This document shows positions 17,059 through 25,373 of a stretch of DNA of 50,675 bases, piece after piece (the stretch's first letter is position 1; each line of letters begins with the position of its first letter). Position numbers and translations under genes: made by a program. The notes under the pieces are model-generated. The model saw nothing but the letters and a program-made list of their open reading frames with translations, had not been told where the DNA came from and ran no database searches. This stretch comes from Clostridia bacterium (GTDB taxonomy: Bacteria > Bacteroidota > Bacteroidia > Bacteroidales > 4484-276), in NCBI GenBank assembly GCA_009928785.1, contig SABY01000015.1, positions 1-50,675 on the forward strand, in the 5' to 3' direction.

Positions 17059-18300
17059 ATGCTGATAGTAAAACTCATTGCTGAAAGTTTTAAATATGCT
17101 TTTCAATCTATTATCGTCAACCGGCTGCGCACATTCCTTTCGCTGTCGGGCATCACCATTGGCATCTTTTCGGTAATTGCCGTGTTCTCCGTTTTCGATT
17201 CGCTGGAGCGAAGCATCCGCAGCAGCCTTAGCGAGCTGGGCAATGATGTGTTATTTGTTCAAAAATGGCCGTGGTCGATGGGTGAAGACTATGCCTGGTG
17301 GAAATATATGAATCGCCCCAACTCCTCACTCGACGAACTGGAAGCAATACAGGAACGGGTTGAAGCTGCACAGGCCGCCACTTTTACCATTGGCATGCGC
17401 CGCACAATTAAATACCTCAACAATAGCTACGAAAATGTTACCATCCAGGGTGTGTCGCACGACTACGATCAGGTGATGCCTCCCGACATTGAGCAGGGGC
17501 GGTATTTTACCCGGCTGGAATCGCAGGCCGGACGCAATGTGGCCATCATCGGAGGCAAAATTGCCGAAACGCTTTTCCCGCAAACGAACCCACTTGGCAA
17601 AACCATCAAAATATTTGGCAGCAAAGCCACCATCATCGGTGTTTTAAAAACGCAGGGGCAGGGAACTTTTGGCAACTCTACTGATGAACAGGTGTATGTA
17701 CCCCTAAATTTTGCGCGCAATTTTGTCAACTTGCGACGAATGGGTACTACCATTATGGTAAAAACCAGAGCCAACGTAAGCAACCAGCAATTGCGCGACG
17801 AGCTTACCGGGGTAATGCGTTCGATGCGCAAGCTCAAACCCGGTGAGGAAGACAACTTTGCCATCAACGAGGTGAGCATTATCAACCAGGGGCTGCAGGC
17901 CTTTTTTGGTGCTTTGGCAATGATCGGTTGGATCATCGGTGGGTTCTCGTTGCTGGTGGGTGGTTTTGGTATTGCCAACATCATGTTTGTGTCGGTGCGC
18001 GAACGCACCAACATCATTGGCATACAAAAAGCCATCGGCGCCAAACGGTTTTTTATCTTGCTCGAATTCCTGTTTGAAGCAGTATTTCTTTCACTGTTGG
18101 GCGGCCTGCTGGGCTTGCTGCTCATTTACATCGGGACACTGTTTTTGCAGGACGCGCTGCCTTTCCCGCTTATCCTCACTTTCGACAATATTATTGTTGG
18201 TTTAGCAATTTCAACCATCATCGGTTTGGTTTCGGGATTTATGCCGGCACTCACCGCCTCACGCCTCGACCCGGTAGAGGCAATCAGGTATGGAGTTTAA
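17059..18300 (+). CDS. ABC transporter permease of the MacB/FtsX type
   Basis: The 413-aa protein has the MacB-like layout. A first membrane helix lies near residue 25-45 (FLSLSGITIGIFSVIAVFSVF), then a large periplasmic core domain (about 50-255, with FTRLESQAGRNVAIIGG and TNPLGKTIKIFGSKATIIGV). Three C-terminal membrane helices form the FtsX domain (IGWIIGGFSLLVGGFGIANIM, EAVFLSLLGGLLGLLLIY, IVGLAISTIIGLVSGFMPAL), ending in LDPVEAIRYG. Such permeases export or pull lipoproteins, peptides or drugs using a separate ATPase; none is adjacent, so the partner must be elsewhere. ATG 17059 is chosen, because the upstream in-frame TTG (17008) overlaps a promoter-like GATATTTG. Confidence 0.9.
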   Translation: MLIVKLIAESFKYAFQSIIVNRLRTFLSLSGITIGIFSVIAVFSVFDSLERSIRSSLSELGNDVLFVQKWPWSMGEDYAWWKYMNRPNSSLDELEAIQERVEAAQAATFTIGMRRTIKYLNNSYENVTIQGVSHDYDQVMPPDIEQGRYFTRLESQAGRNVAIIGGKIAETLFPQTNPLGKTIKIFGSKATIIGVLKTQGQGTFGNSTDEQVYVPLNFARNFVNLRRMGTTIMVKTRANVSNQQLRDELTGVMRSMRKLKPGEEDNFAINEVSIINQGLQAFFGALAMIGWIIGGFSLLVGGFGIANIMFVSVRERTNIIGIQKAIGAKRFFILLEFLFEAVFLSLLGGLLGLLLIYIGTLFLQDALPFPLILTFDNIIVGLAISTIIGLVSGFMPALTASRLDPVEAIRYGV

Positions 18301-18330
18301 ATTTCAATAGCTTTGATCAAAAAAATTTGT

Positions 18331-18396
18331 AGCCCGCTGATCACTAACCCCAGCCTTTGGTCGGTGTTGAAAATAGGAAAAATATTTTAGCGGGCT
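18331..18396. repeat. Inverted repeat downstream of the permease gene
   Basis: AGCCCGCT (18331-18338) and AGCGGGCT (18389-18396) can pair across a 50-nt loop. A run of nine T follows at about 18416-18424. It could end the permease transcript; the long loop makes this uncertain. Confidence 0.35.
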
Positions 18397-18495
18397 GTGG
18401 CCCAAATAAAAAGCAATTTTTTTTAACCACCTAAAAAATGTTCCCATTTGCCTGTGTCAGCGGCATGTGTTTGCGGAAAATTTTAACAATTGCCT

Positions 18496-18524
18496 TTTGA
18501 TGTTATTCATTCTTTTTATCTTTA
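18496..18524 (+). promoter_or_regulatory. recJ promoter
   Basis: TTTG (18496-18499) and TATCTTTA (18517-18524) are separated by 17 nt. They resemble the Bacteroidetes -33/-7 pair with one mismatch. The ATG at 18542 follows 17 nt later. Confidence 0.45.
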
Positions 18525-18541
18525 CGCACAAAATCTTAAAT

Positions 18542-20299
18542 ATGCAAAAGCGCTGGGTACTAAAAGAAAAGGCTGATAATGACACTGTGATGGAATTGTC
18601 CCGTGCGCTGAACATTAGCACAATATTGGCTAATTTGCTGGCACAACGTGAAGTAGCCAACTTCGACGAAGCCAAAAATTTCTTCCGCCCTAAACTTTCA
18701 CAGCTCCACGATCCATTTCTGATGAAAGATATGGATAAGGCTGTTTATCGCATCGAAAAAGCCATCCGCAAACGCGAAAAAATTCTGGTTTATGGCGATT
18801 ATGATGTGGACGGCACCACCGCCGTAGCACTGGTTTATACCTTCCTCAAATCACTCACCGCCGAAGTGGGCTTCTACATTCCCGACCGCTATACCGAAGG
18901 CTATGGAATTTCAAAGGCAGGAGTAGATTTTGCACACGAAAATGCTTACAGCCTCATCATTGCGCTCGACTGTGGTATAAAAGCAGTGGCCAATGTGCAA
19001 TATGCCGTGGATCATGGCATCGACTTTATTGTGGTGGATCATCACCGACCCGGCGAAACATTGCCGCCGGCGTATGCTATCCTCGATCCAAAGCGCAACG
19101 ACTGCGATTATCCTTACAAAGAGTTGTCGGGTTGCGGATTAGGTTTTAAACTGGTGCAGGCTTTCTCGCGCAAAAACCACATGCCTTTCAAGCACCTCGA
19201 GAAATTTTTGGACCTTGTGGTAGTAAGCATTGCTTCGGATATTGTGCCCATCACGGGCGAAAACAGAACCCTTGCCTATTTTGGTTTGAAACTGATCAAC
19301 TCCAATCCCCGACCCGGTTTTACGGCCATCCTGCACTACAGCAATATTCGTAAGAAAACCGATTTCCAATACGTGGATGAGGAATTTGCATTTAATCGAA
19401 AACTCTCTATCAGCGATTTGGTGTTTCTCATCGGGCCGCGCATCAATGCAGCCGGACGAATGGAAAGCGGCAAAAACTCGGTAGAGCTGCTTATCGCAAA
19501 AGATATCGAGACGGCTATCGAAAAAGCCGAGCAGATCAACCAGTTCAACACCGAGCGGCGCAACCTGGATATGCAGGTTACCCAACATGCCATCGAGATA
19601 TTATCCAACGACCCCATCCACGCTTCACGCAAATCCAATATCGTTTTCAATCCCGATTGGCACAAAGGCGTGCTGGGAATAGTTGCTTCGCGGCTCACCG
19701 AAACCTGGTATCGCCCCACGCTGATTCTCACGCAAAGTAACGGCCTGATTTCCGGCTCGGCGCGCTCGGTAAAGGATTTCGATATTTATAATGCCATCGA
19801 CCAATGTTTTGATTTGCTCGAACACTTTGGCGGGCACAAATATGCCGCGGGTCTGTCCATTCGCCCGGAGAAGTTTCCGGCTTTCTGCGAGCGCTTCGAG
19901 AAAATTGTTTGCGACACCATTGAGGACCACATGCTTATCCCCGAAATAACCATCGACGCCAAGATTAAGCTCAACAATATCTCTACGAAATTTTTTAAAG
20001 TCCTCAAGCAATTTGCACCCTTCGGCCCCGACAACATGGCGCCGACATTTCTCACCGAAAACGTTGTGGATACTGGTTTTGCAAGCATCGTGGGCAAAAA
20101 CCATCTGAAACTAAGTGTAGTGCATCCCGATATTTCAGGATTTCCGGTGGCGGGAATTGCTTTTCAGCAGGGCGACAAGCTCCCCGTGGTACAAAGCGGC
20201 AGGCCATTCTCCATTTGTTATCATGTAGAAGAAAACGAATGGAACGGACACGTTTCGCTGCAGCTCAACATCAAGGACATCCAGCCTTACCAGGAGTAG
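18542..20299 (+). CDS. recJ: Single-stranded-DNA-specific exonuclease RecJ
   Basis: RecJ is a 5'-3' single-strand exonuclease acting in recombination and mismatch repair. The 585-aa protein has the DHH-family metal motifs LVYGDYDVDGTTAVA and FIVVDHHRPGE, followed by LDPKRNDCDYPYKELSGCGLGFKL and IGPRINAAGRMESG. The DHHA1 domain shows LISGSARSVKDFDIYNAI and FGGHKYAAGLSI. A C-terminal OB-like region (FAPFGPDNMAPTF) completes it. ATG 18542 fits the normal N-terminus (MQKRWVLKEK); an upstream TTG at 18467 would add an unrelated hydrophobic stretch. Its 3' end overlaps the convergent LysE-type gene by 13 nt. Confidence 0.95.
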   Translation: MQKRWVLKEKADNDTVMELSRALNISTILANLLAQREVANFDEAKNFFRPKLSQLHDPFLMKDMDKAVYRIEKAIRKREKILVYGDYDVDGTTAVALVYTFLKSLTAEVGFYIPDRYTEGYGISKAGVDFAHENAYSLIIALDCGIKAVANVQYAVDHGIDFIVVDHHRPGETLPPAYAILDPKRNDCDYPYKELSGCGLGFKLVQAFSRKNHMPFKHLEKFLDLVVVSIASDIVPITGENRTLAYFGLKLINSNPRPGFTAILHYSNIRKKTDFQYVDEEFAFNRKLSISDLVFLIGPRINAAGRMESGKNSVELLIAKDIETAIEKAEQINQFNTERRNLDMQVTQHAIEILSNDPIHASRKSNIVFNPDWHKGVLGIVASRLTETWYRPTLILTQSNGLISGSARSVKDFDIYNAIDQCFDLLEHFGGHKYAAGLSIRPEKFPAFCERFEKIVCDTIEDHMLIPEITIDAKIKLNNISTKFFKVLKQFAPFGPDNMAPTFLTENVVDTGFASIVGKNHLKLSVVHPDISGFPVAGIAFQQGDKLPVVQSGRPFSICYHVEENEWNGHVSLQLNIKDIQPYQE

Positions 20300-20937
20300 C
20301 CAAAGAGCGGGTATTTTATCATCAACGCCCGTATGATCAGAATCACGCCAAAACCGAACAGCAGTATCCCTACTATCTGATTGATGTGTTTGATATTGGT
20401 GGTGTTGAGCAGCAACTTGATGCGTTTGGCTATATAAACCTTCACCAGATCGGTGATAAAAACCGTGAGCAAAGCTCCGGCAAAAAAGGATATTGCCTGC
20501 CGTGTATTTTCGCCATAGCTCGAGGTAATGCCCACCGTTACACTCATCCAGAAAAGCCATACAAAAGGGTTGGCAATATTCAGAAAAAAACCTTTGGCGA
20601 TAAGGGTAAACCAGCGGGGCTTACTGTCATTGTCGGTCGCGCCATTGCCGTTGAGTTTGGTGGTTTTATAAAAAGCAAAAATGCCGTAAACAATCAGAAT
20701 AAAACCTGCTATGATGCCAAAGGCAAGGCGGTTGGTGCCGGTAGAAACAATTTGCAAAGCACCGATAAAGCTAAGAAATACAAGCGCAAGATCGCTCAGG
20801 AAGATGCCAAAAGCCATCCGCATGCCCGCTCTGAATCCGCGGTGAATGCTGGTTTGTACGAGTGCGAAAAATGCAGGCCCTAAGAGTACGGCCAATGTTA
20901 ATCCCAGAATAATACCTTCGAGAAAAGGGTTCATCAA
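20287..20937 (-). CDS. LysE/RhtB-family amino-acid exporter
   Basis: The 216-aa protein has about six membrane helices. The N-terminal LysE signature is GLTLAVLLGPAFFALVQTSI followed by RGFRAGMRMAFGIFLSDLAL. Members export amino acids or related metabolites; the substrate cannot be named from sequence. ATG 20937 begins MMNPFLEGIILG, as expected for the family. It converges with recJ with a 13-nt overlap of the 3' ends. Confidence 0.88.
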   Translation of the reverse strand: MMNPFLEGIILGLTLAVLLGPAFFALVQTSIHRGFRAGMRMAFGIFLSDLALVFLSFIGALQIVSTGTNRLAFGIIAGFILIVYGIFAFYKTTKLNGNGATDNDSKPRWFTLIAKGFFLNIANPFVWLFWMSVTVGITSSYGENTRQAISFFAGALLTVFITDLVKVYIAKRIKLLLNTTNIKHINQIVGILLFGFGVILIIRALMIKYPLFGYSW

Positions 20938-21022
20938 ATAAATTTAGTCAGCAAAAAAAAAGTATGTAAGCAGCCCGATGGTTCGGGATATCCACTACTA
21001 TCCGGCAAAAATAAAAACAATC
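20938..21022. other. Short gap between leftward genes
   Basis: No coding sequence or clear stem-loop seen. It separates the LysE-type gene from the toxin-antitoxin relic. Confidence 0.3.
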
Positions 21023-21118
21023 TTAATCTTGGTATTTTTTAAGTTTCGCAGGGTTTTGGCGCGTATCAAAAATAGCTACAACATAGATATGCTCGTCGTC
21101 ATATTTGTAAAACACCGA
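21023..21118 (-). pseudogene. C-terminal relic of a RelE/ParE-type toxin
   Basis: The minus-strand frame ending at TAA 21025-21023 encodes FYKYDDEHIYVVAIFDTRQ followed by NPAKLKKYQD. This is the final strand and tail typical of RelE/ParE toxins (a hydrophobic IYVVAIFDTRxNP run). The first two thirds of the toxin are missing, and the frame overlaps the end of the antitoxin relic. It is not functional. Confidence 0.6.
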
Positions 21119-21272
21119 AATTTTTCATGATGTCTTCATAATCAACTACCTCACCACGATCTATTTCCGCCATTCCTTGTAATATTTCTTCCTTTTGCGT
21201 CGCTGATAGTGTGTCCCAAAAATCCGCTTTTGCTTCCTTTTTTAGCAAATTTTTTATCTCGAAACGGGAAAG
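21099..21272 (-). pseudogene. C-terminal relic of the cognate type II antitoxin
   Basis: The frame ending at TGA 21101-21099 encodes KKEAKADFWDTLSATQKEEI, then LQGMAEIDRGEVVDYEDIMK. This looks like the C-terminal part of small antitoxins paired with ParE/RelE toxins (a helix such as LSxxQKEEIxxG, then a GEVVxxEDxMK end). There is no ATG; the frame runs back to the TAG that is also the stop of the GH3 gene. The antitoxin start and the toxin start have both been deleted. Confidence 0.6.
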
Positions 21273-22826
21273 CTATTTACTACCGTTTCTAAAATCATCG
21301 ACATACTTTTCCCACTCGTCGAGTTGGCGGGCTTTTACTACGCGGGGGAATTTATTTTGCGCGCCCTCCTTGCCGTGATCTTTCATCCATTGATAAAATA
21401 CCTTTGAAGGCAAAACTTCTACAATCACATCCTTGATGGCGGCAATCCGCTCTACGCGGTAATCGTCGTTGAGTAGCTTCAGGTTGTTGTCGATCAGCGT
21501 GCGTGCGGTTTCCGGATCAAGGTTATCGTCGGTTCCCAGAAACCATTTGTGGGCAAACATCGAGTCGTGCTTTATTCCGGCAACGGTAAATTCGCGCACT
21601 TCTATGTTCAGGTCGTGACACATCATCTCCACGGCGCGATTCATATTTTCCTGCGAGAGATGTTCGCCACAGAGGCTGAGGAAATGCTTGGTGCGCCCGG
21701 TAATACGGATTTCGTTGAGGCGCTTCGAAGTGAATTTGATGGTATCGCCGATGAGGTAGCGCCAGGCGCCGGCATTGCTACTAATGAGCAGCGCATATTC
21801 TTTGTCTTCCTCTACCTGCCCCAGGGTAAGTGCCTGGGAATTCTGCTTTAGATTTCCCTCTTCATCGAAATTGGTATCGTTGAAGGGCACAAACTCAAAA
21901 AAAAGACCTGTGTCCAACGACAGCGCCATCGAATCGACATTGGGACGCTTCTGATATGCAATAAAACCTTCGCTGGCCAGGTAAGTTTCCATGTAGGTGA
22001 GGGGTCGCGCAAGCATACGCTCAAAGCCTTTGATGTATGGGGTAAGCGATACGCCGCCATGGACATAAATCGACAGGTTGGGCCACATGTCGTGGATAGT
22101 CTTGAGCTTATACTCTTTGATGATCCTTTCCAGCAGTATTTGCAGCCAGGCCGGCACACCCACAATTACACCGATGTCCCAACTCGGCGCCTTCTTCACA
22201 ATCTCGTCGAGCTTGGTAGTCCAGTCTCTTTCTTTGGAAATACGCTTGCCGGGTTTATAAAAAAACTGGAACCAAAACGGGATATTGCCGGTGGTAATAC
22301 CCGAAAGGTCGCCGGCATAGTAGGTGCCGTTGTATTGCAGATGTGTGCTGCCACCGAGCATGAGAATGCCTTTGCCTTTTTCAAAAAATTCGGGTGGGAA
22401 ATTATACTGCGCCAGCGAAAGAAGTTGTCGTACGCTGGTTTTTTTTATCGATCGCAATACATCATTTGTTATTGGGATGTATTTACTCGATGCCTCAGAA
22501 GTTCCGGAGCTGAGCGCGAAGTATTTTACTCGTCCGGGCCAGGCCACGAAAGCCTCCCCATTGAGCGAGCGGTACCACCATTTTTTGAATATCGAATTGT
22601 AGTCGTGTATTGGAACGGTTTTTTGAAAAGTGGCTACCAGATCGGTGGCCCGCAAAAGCTCCGGAAAATTATAGGCTTCGCCAAAGTGTGTAAATTGTGC
22701 TTTTCGCAAAAGCTTCTTTAGGACGGAATGCTGTGCCCGGCAAGCATCAAAACTTTTTTGATTCTCTTTGTTGCTTAAACTGCGCAGCTCTATTGCCGCT
22801 TTTATAATGGAGCCTATTATCGCCAA
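21273..22826 (-). CDS. GH3-family acyl-adenylating enzyme
   Basis: The 517-aa protein is a full-length GH3-family member. In plants this family conjugates amino acids to auxin or jasmonate through acyl-adenylates; bacterial roles are mostly unknown. Family blocks seen are SVLKKLLRKAQFTHFGEAY, FALSSGTSEASSKYIPIT (the adenylate-binding SSGT motif), YAGDLSGITTG, the YMETYLASEGFIAYQ region and WRYLIGDTIKFTS followed by ITGRTKHFLSLCGEHLS. It has its own -7 element and no obvious partner gene. Expected location is cytoplasmic; there is no signal peptide. Confidence 0.9.
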   Translation of the reverse strand: MAIIGSIIKAAIELRSLSNKENQKSFDACRAQHSVLKKLLRKAQFTHFGEAYNFPELLRATDLVATFQKTVPIHDYNSIFKKWWYRSLNGEAFVAWPGRVKYFALSSGTSEASSKYIPITNDVLRSIKKTSVRQLLSLAQYNFPPEFFEKGKGILMLGGSTHLQYNGTYYAGDLSGITTGNIPFWFQFFYKPGKRISKERDWTTKLDEIVKKAPSWDIGVIVGVPAWLQILLERIIKEYKLKTIHDMWPNLSIYVHGGVSLTPYIKGFERMLARPLTYMETYLASEGFIAYQKRPNVDSMALSLDTGLFFEFVPFNDTNFDEEGNLKQNSQALTLGQVEEDKEYALLISSNAGAWRYLIGDTIKFTSKRLNEIRITGRTKHFLSLCGEHLSQENMNRAVEMMCHDLNIEVREFTVAGIKHDSMFAHKWFLGTDDNLDPETARTLIDNNLKLLNDDYRVERIAAIKDVIVEVLPSKVFYQWMKDHGKEGAQNKFPRVVKARQLDEWEKYVDDFRNGSK

Positions 22827-22871
22827 GATCAGTTGCTTTTAGTACTTTTTGATTATCATATCAATTTAGTG

Positions 22872-22900
22872 CAAAAATATACTTTTCGTGGTAACCCGTC
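22872..22900 (-). promoter_or_regulatory. GH3 gene promoter
   Basis: TATTTTTG (minus strand, 22879-22872) is an exact TAnnTTTG. TTGA lies 19 nt upstream, giving the standard -33/-7 spacing. The ATG lies about 45 nt downstream. Confidence 0.6.
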
Positions 22901-23045
22901 AAGGAATTCCGATAAACGCCTGATGTGGCTCAATGCGCTGATTTTATGAAAATATTTTGTTAAAAAAACAGATTAACTTTCTAATCTTGTTTCTTGTTTT
23001 TGTATTTTTACCACGCAATCATTTTCTAATTAATACCTTAAAGCA

Positions 23046-25310
23046 ATGAAAACTTTCTTTTTATGCATTACGCTGTTGCTATGGTTTTTGCCGGATGGAG
23101 CCACAAATGCCCTGAGCATTTTCAGCCAACCTACGGCATCTTTGGCGGGAATAGCTGATGAACAAATAGGTTTTATTCCTTCCTCCGCGACAGCCAAAAA
23201 GAGTGACAAAATCACAGCCCCTGATTCCGGATTACGCATGACGGTATTTGCCGGAAACGATACCACTGTGTGCCTCACCACCGATGCAATACCAATTCAG
23301 GGTTACGCTACCGACTATTATTACGTATCGTGGGCGCACACCGGCGATGGGTTTTTTGATGATCACACCCAGCTCCACACTACTTATTCACCCGGTCAGA
23401 ATGATATTGCTTCGGGGGGCGTGGTGCTTTACCTGGTAGCCATAAACAATACGCCCATCTACACCCGCATGGTCGATTCGGTGGAAATTACCATCGTACC
23501 AGCACCGCAATGTTTTGCCGGCTATGATGATGCTATTTGTTATGGCGAAACGTATCAGTTGCAGGGAGAAGCCCAATATTTTAGCAGCCTTCAGTGGATT
23601 ACCACCGGCGATGGCACCTTCGACAACATTAGCCAACTGGCACCTATCTACACCCCGGGAACCGACGATCGTACCAGTGGGGAGGTAAGTATTTTATTAA
23701 TTGCCAATGAACTGGCTCCTTGTACCCTGCCCGACATCAATGGCATAAACCTGACCATCAACAAAGCGCCCGAAGTTTCAGCCGGAGCTGATACACTCCT
23801 GTGTGAAGGAGTTTACCCGTTGGCAGAAGCTACCGCCGCTAAATACGAATCAGTGCTATGGCGCACTACCGGCGACGGCACCTTTAGCGATTCAACAGAA
23901 CTCAATCCTGTTTATTTTCCGGGAAGCAATGACCTGGAAGGAGAGGAGATTTTCCTGGTATTGCAGGCTTTTCCAAACCAACCATGCTGGATCGTTGCCA
24001 CCGACAGCCTTTTACTTCAGGTAATAGCAAAACCCTGGGTATTTGCCGGCGAGGGTCAGACGATATGCGCCGACGATATAGTAAACTGCTCCGGGCAGGC
24101 CCACAGTTACGAGCAAATACATTGGTTTGTGATAGCAGGAGAGGGAACTTTTGAATACCCTGACTCACTAACCACCACTTATACCCCGGGACAATATGAA
24201 ATCGCAGGGGGTTTGTGCTATCTGGCTTTACTGGCTTCGCCCAAATATCCATGCAGCGTTGCAGAATACGCATGGCTGGAATTAAAAATCATCAAAAAAC
24301 CAACTTTGCAACTGCCCGACCACATGATCAGCCTGGCCGATACAGTGAATCTCCTGGCTCAGCCACAGAGCTACGAGTCGTGCTTATGGGCGACATCAGG
24401 CGATGGAACTTTTAGCAATGCCGGTAGCCCGCAAACTATTTACTATGCCGGACACAACGACCTCCAACAGCGACAGGCATTGCTTTCGCTAATGGTCATG
24501 CCTTTATCACCATGCCAATCGACGGTTTCAGACACGGTTTCGGTAGGTTTTGAATATCCGATGATAATGATCGATAACATGCCTGACCAAACCCTTGTGG
24601 CGGGGGACAATTTATACATGGAGTTTGAAGTTGAAAGTCTTGAACCAGGGCAATATCGCTGGTACCACAACGGCATGTGGCAACAAAATATCAGTGGAAA
24701 CGAGTATTACAAACTACAGGTTTCGTATCAGGATGCAGGTTTCTATCACTGTGTTTTCTACAATTCTTATTTCAGTTTTTCGAGCGACACTGCACACATC
24801 AGCGTGCTGACAGAGGCTACACAAACGTTGACGATTCCCGCTGGTTGGTCGGCCATATCTTCGTGCATCATTCCTCCCAATATTGAGATACTCGCTGTGC
24901 TGGAGCCGATTATCAGAAAAATTATTATCGTTTATAATGATAGCGGGGTAATGTATCCGAACACCACCAAAAATGATCTCGATTATTGGAATACCAATAC
25001 CGGCTACTATATCAAAACTACCGAAAATTGTACGCTGACTTTGCAGGGATATCAACAGATTCCCGCGCCGGTAGTTATGGCAAAGCCTGGTTGGTCGTTG
25101 CTTCCGGTAAACAGCTTGCAGGCAGTATCAGTGGTAAATTTGATTGATTGCCGGCCGGAGATTACTGCCATCAAAGAAGTAGCAGGAACCAAAATATACT
25201 GGTCCGAAAAAGCAATCAACACCCTTATTAATTTACAACCCGGAAAAGCTTACGAAATCTTCAATAGCGCAAACTATGAAGTGCCGATTAGTTTCCCGGG
25301 CTGTAATTAG
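23046..25310 (+). CDS. Secreted protein with five GDGTF-type repeats, an Ig-like domain and the shared PGC-ending C-terminal domain
   Basis: The 754-aa product has a signal peptide (MKTFFLCITLLLWFLPDGA). Five repeats of about 85-90 residues run from about 68 to 500. Each has a core W-x-T-x-GDGTF, then a Y-x-PG-x-x-D turn: WITTGDGTFDN, WRTTGDGTFSD, WATSGDGTFSN and two divergent ones (WAHTGDGFFDD, GEGTFEYPD). An Ig-like domain follows (about 505-590, with YRWYHNGMW and YHCVFYNSYF). The last ~160 residues match the C-terminus of the 1455-aa PKD protein and end in FPGCN. No enzyme domain is visible; a surface or matrix role is plausible. The gene is alone on the plus strand between two leftward genes. 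Confidence 0.8.
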   Translation: MKTFFLCITLLLWFLPDGATNALSIFSQPTASLAGIADEQIGFIPSSATAKKSDKITAPDSGLRMTVFAGNDTTVCLTTDAIPIQGYATDYYYVSWAHTGDGFFDDHTQLHTTYSPGQNDIASGGVVLYLVAINNTPIYTRMVDSVEITIVPAPQCFAGYDDAICYGETYQLQGEAQYFSSLQWITTGDGTFDNISQLAPIYTPGTDDRTSGEVSILLIANELAPCTLPDINGINLTINKAPEVSAGADTLLCEGVYPLAEATAAKYESVLWRTTGDGTFSDSTELNPVYFPGSNDLEGEEIFLVLQAFPNQPCWIVATDSLLLQVIAKPWVFAGEGQTICADDIVNCSGQAHSYEQIHWFVIAGEGTFEYPDSLTTTYTPGQYEIAGGLCYLALLASPKYPCSVAEYAWLELKIIKKPTLQLPDHMISLADTVNLLAQPQSYESCLWATSGDGTFSNAGSPQTIYYAGHNDLQQRQALLSLMVMPLSPCQSTVSDTVSVGFEYPMIMIDNMPDQTLVAGDNLYMEFEVESLEPGQYRWYHNGMWQQNISGNEYYKLQVSYQDAGFYHCVFYNSYFSFSSDTAHISVLTEATQTLTIPAGWSAISSCIIPPNIEILAVLEPIIRKIIIVYNDSGVMYPNTTKNDLDYWNTNTGYYIKTTENCTLTLQGYQQIPAPVVMAKPGWSLLPVNSLQAVSVVNLIDCRPEITAIKEVAGTKIYWSEKAINTLINLQPGKAYEIFNSANYEVPISFPGCN

Positions 25311-25373
25311 TGTTTTAATAAAAAGCCGATAGCTTTCGGTGTGATAACCCGATAACCCTACAGCTTTCTGAGT

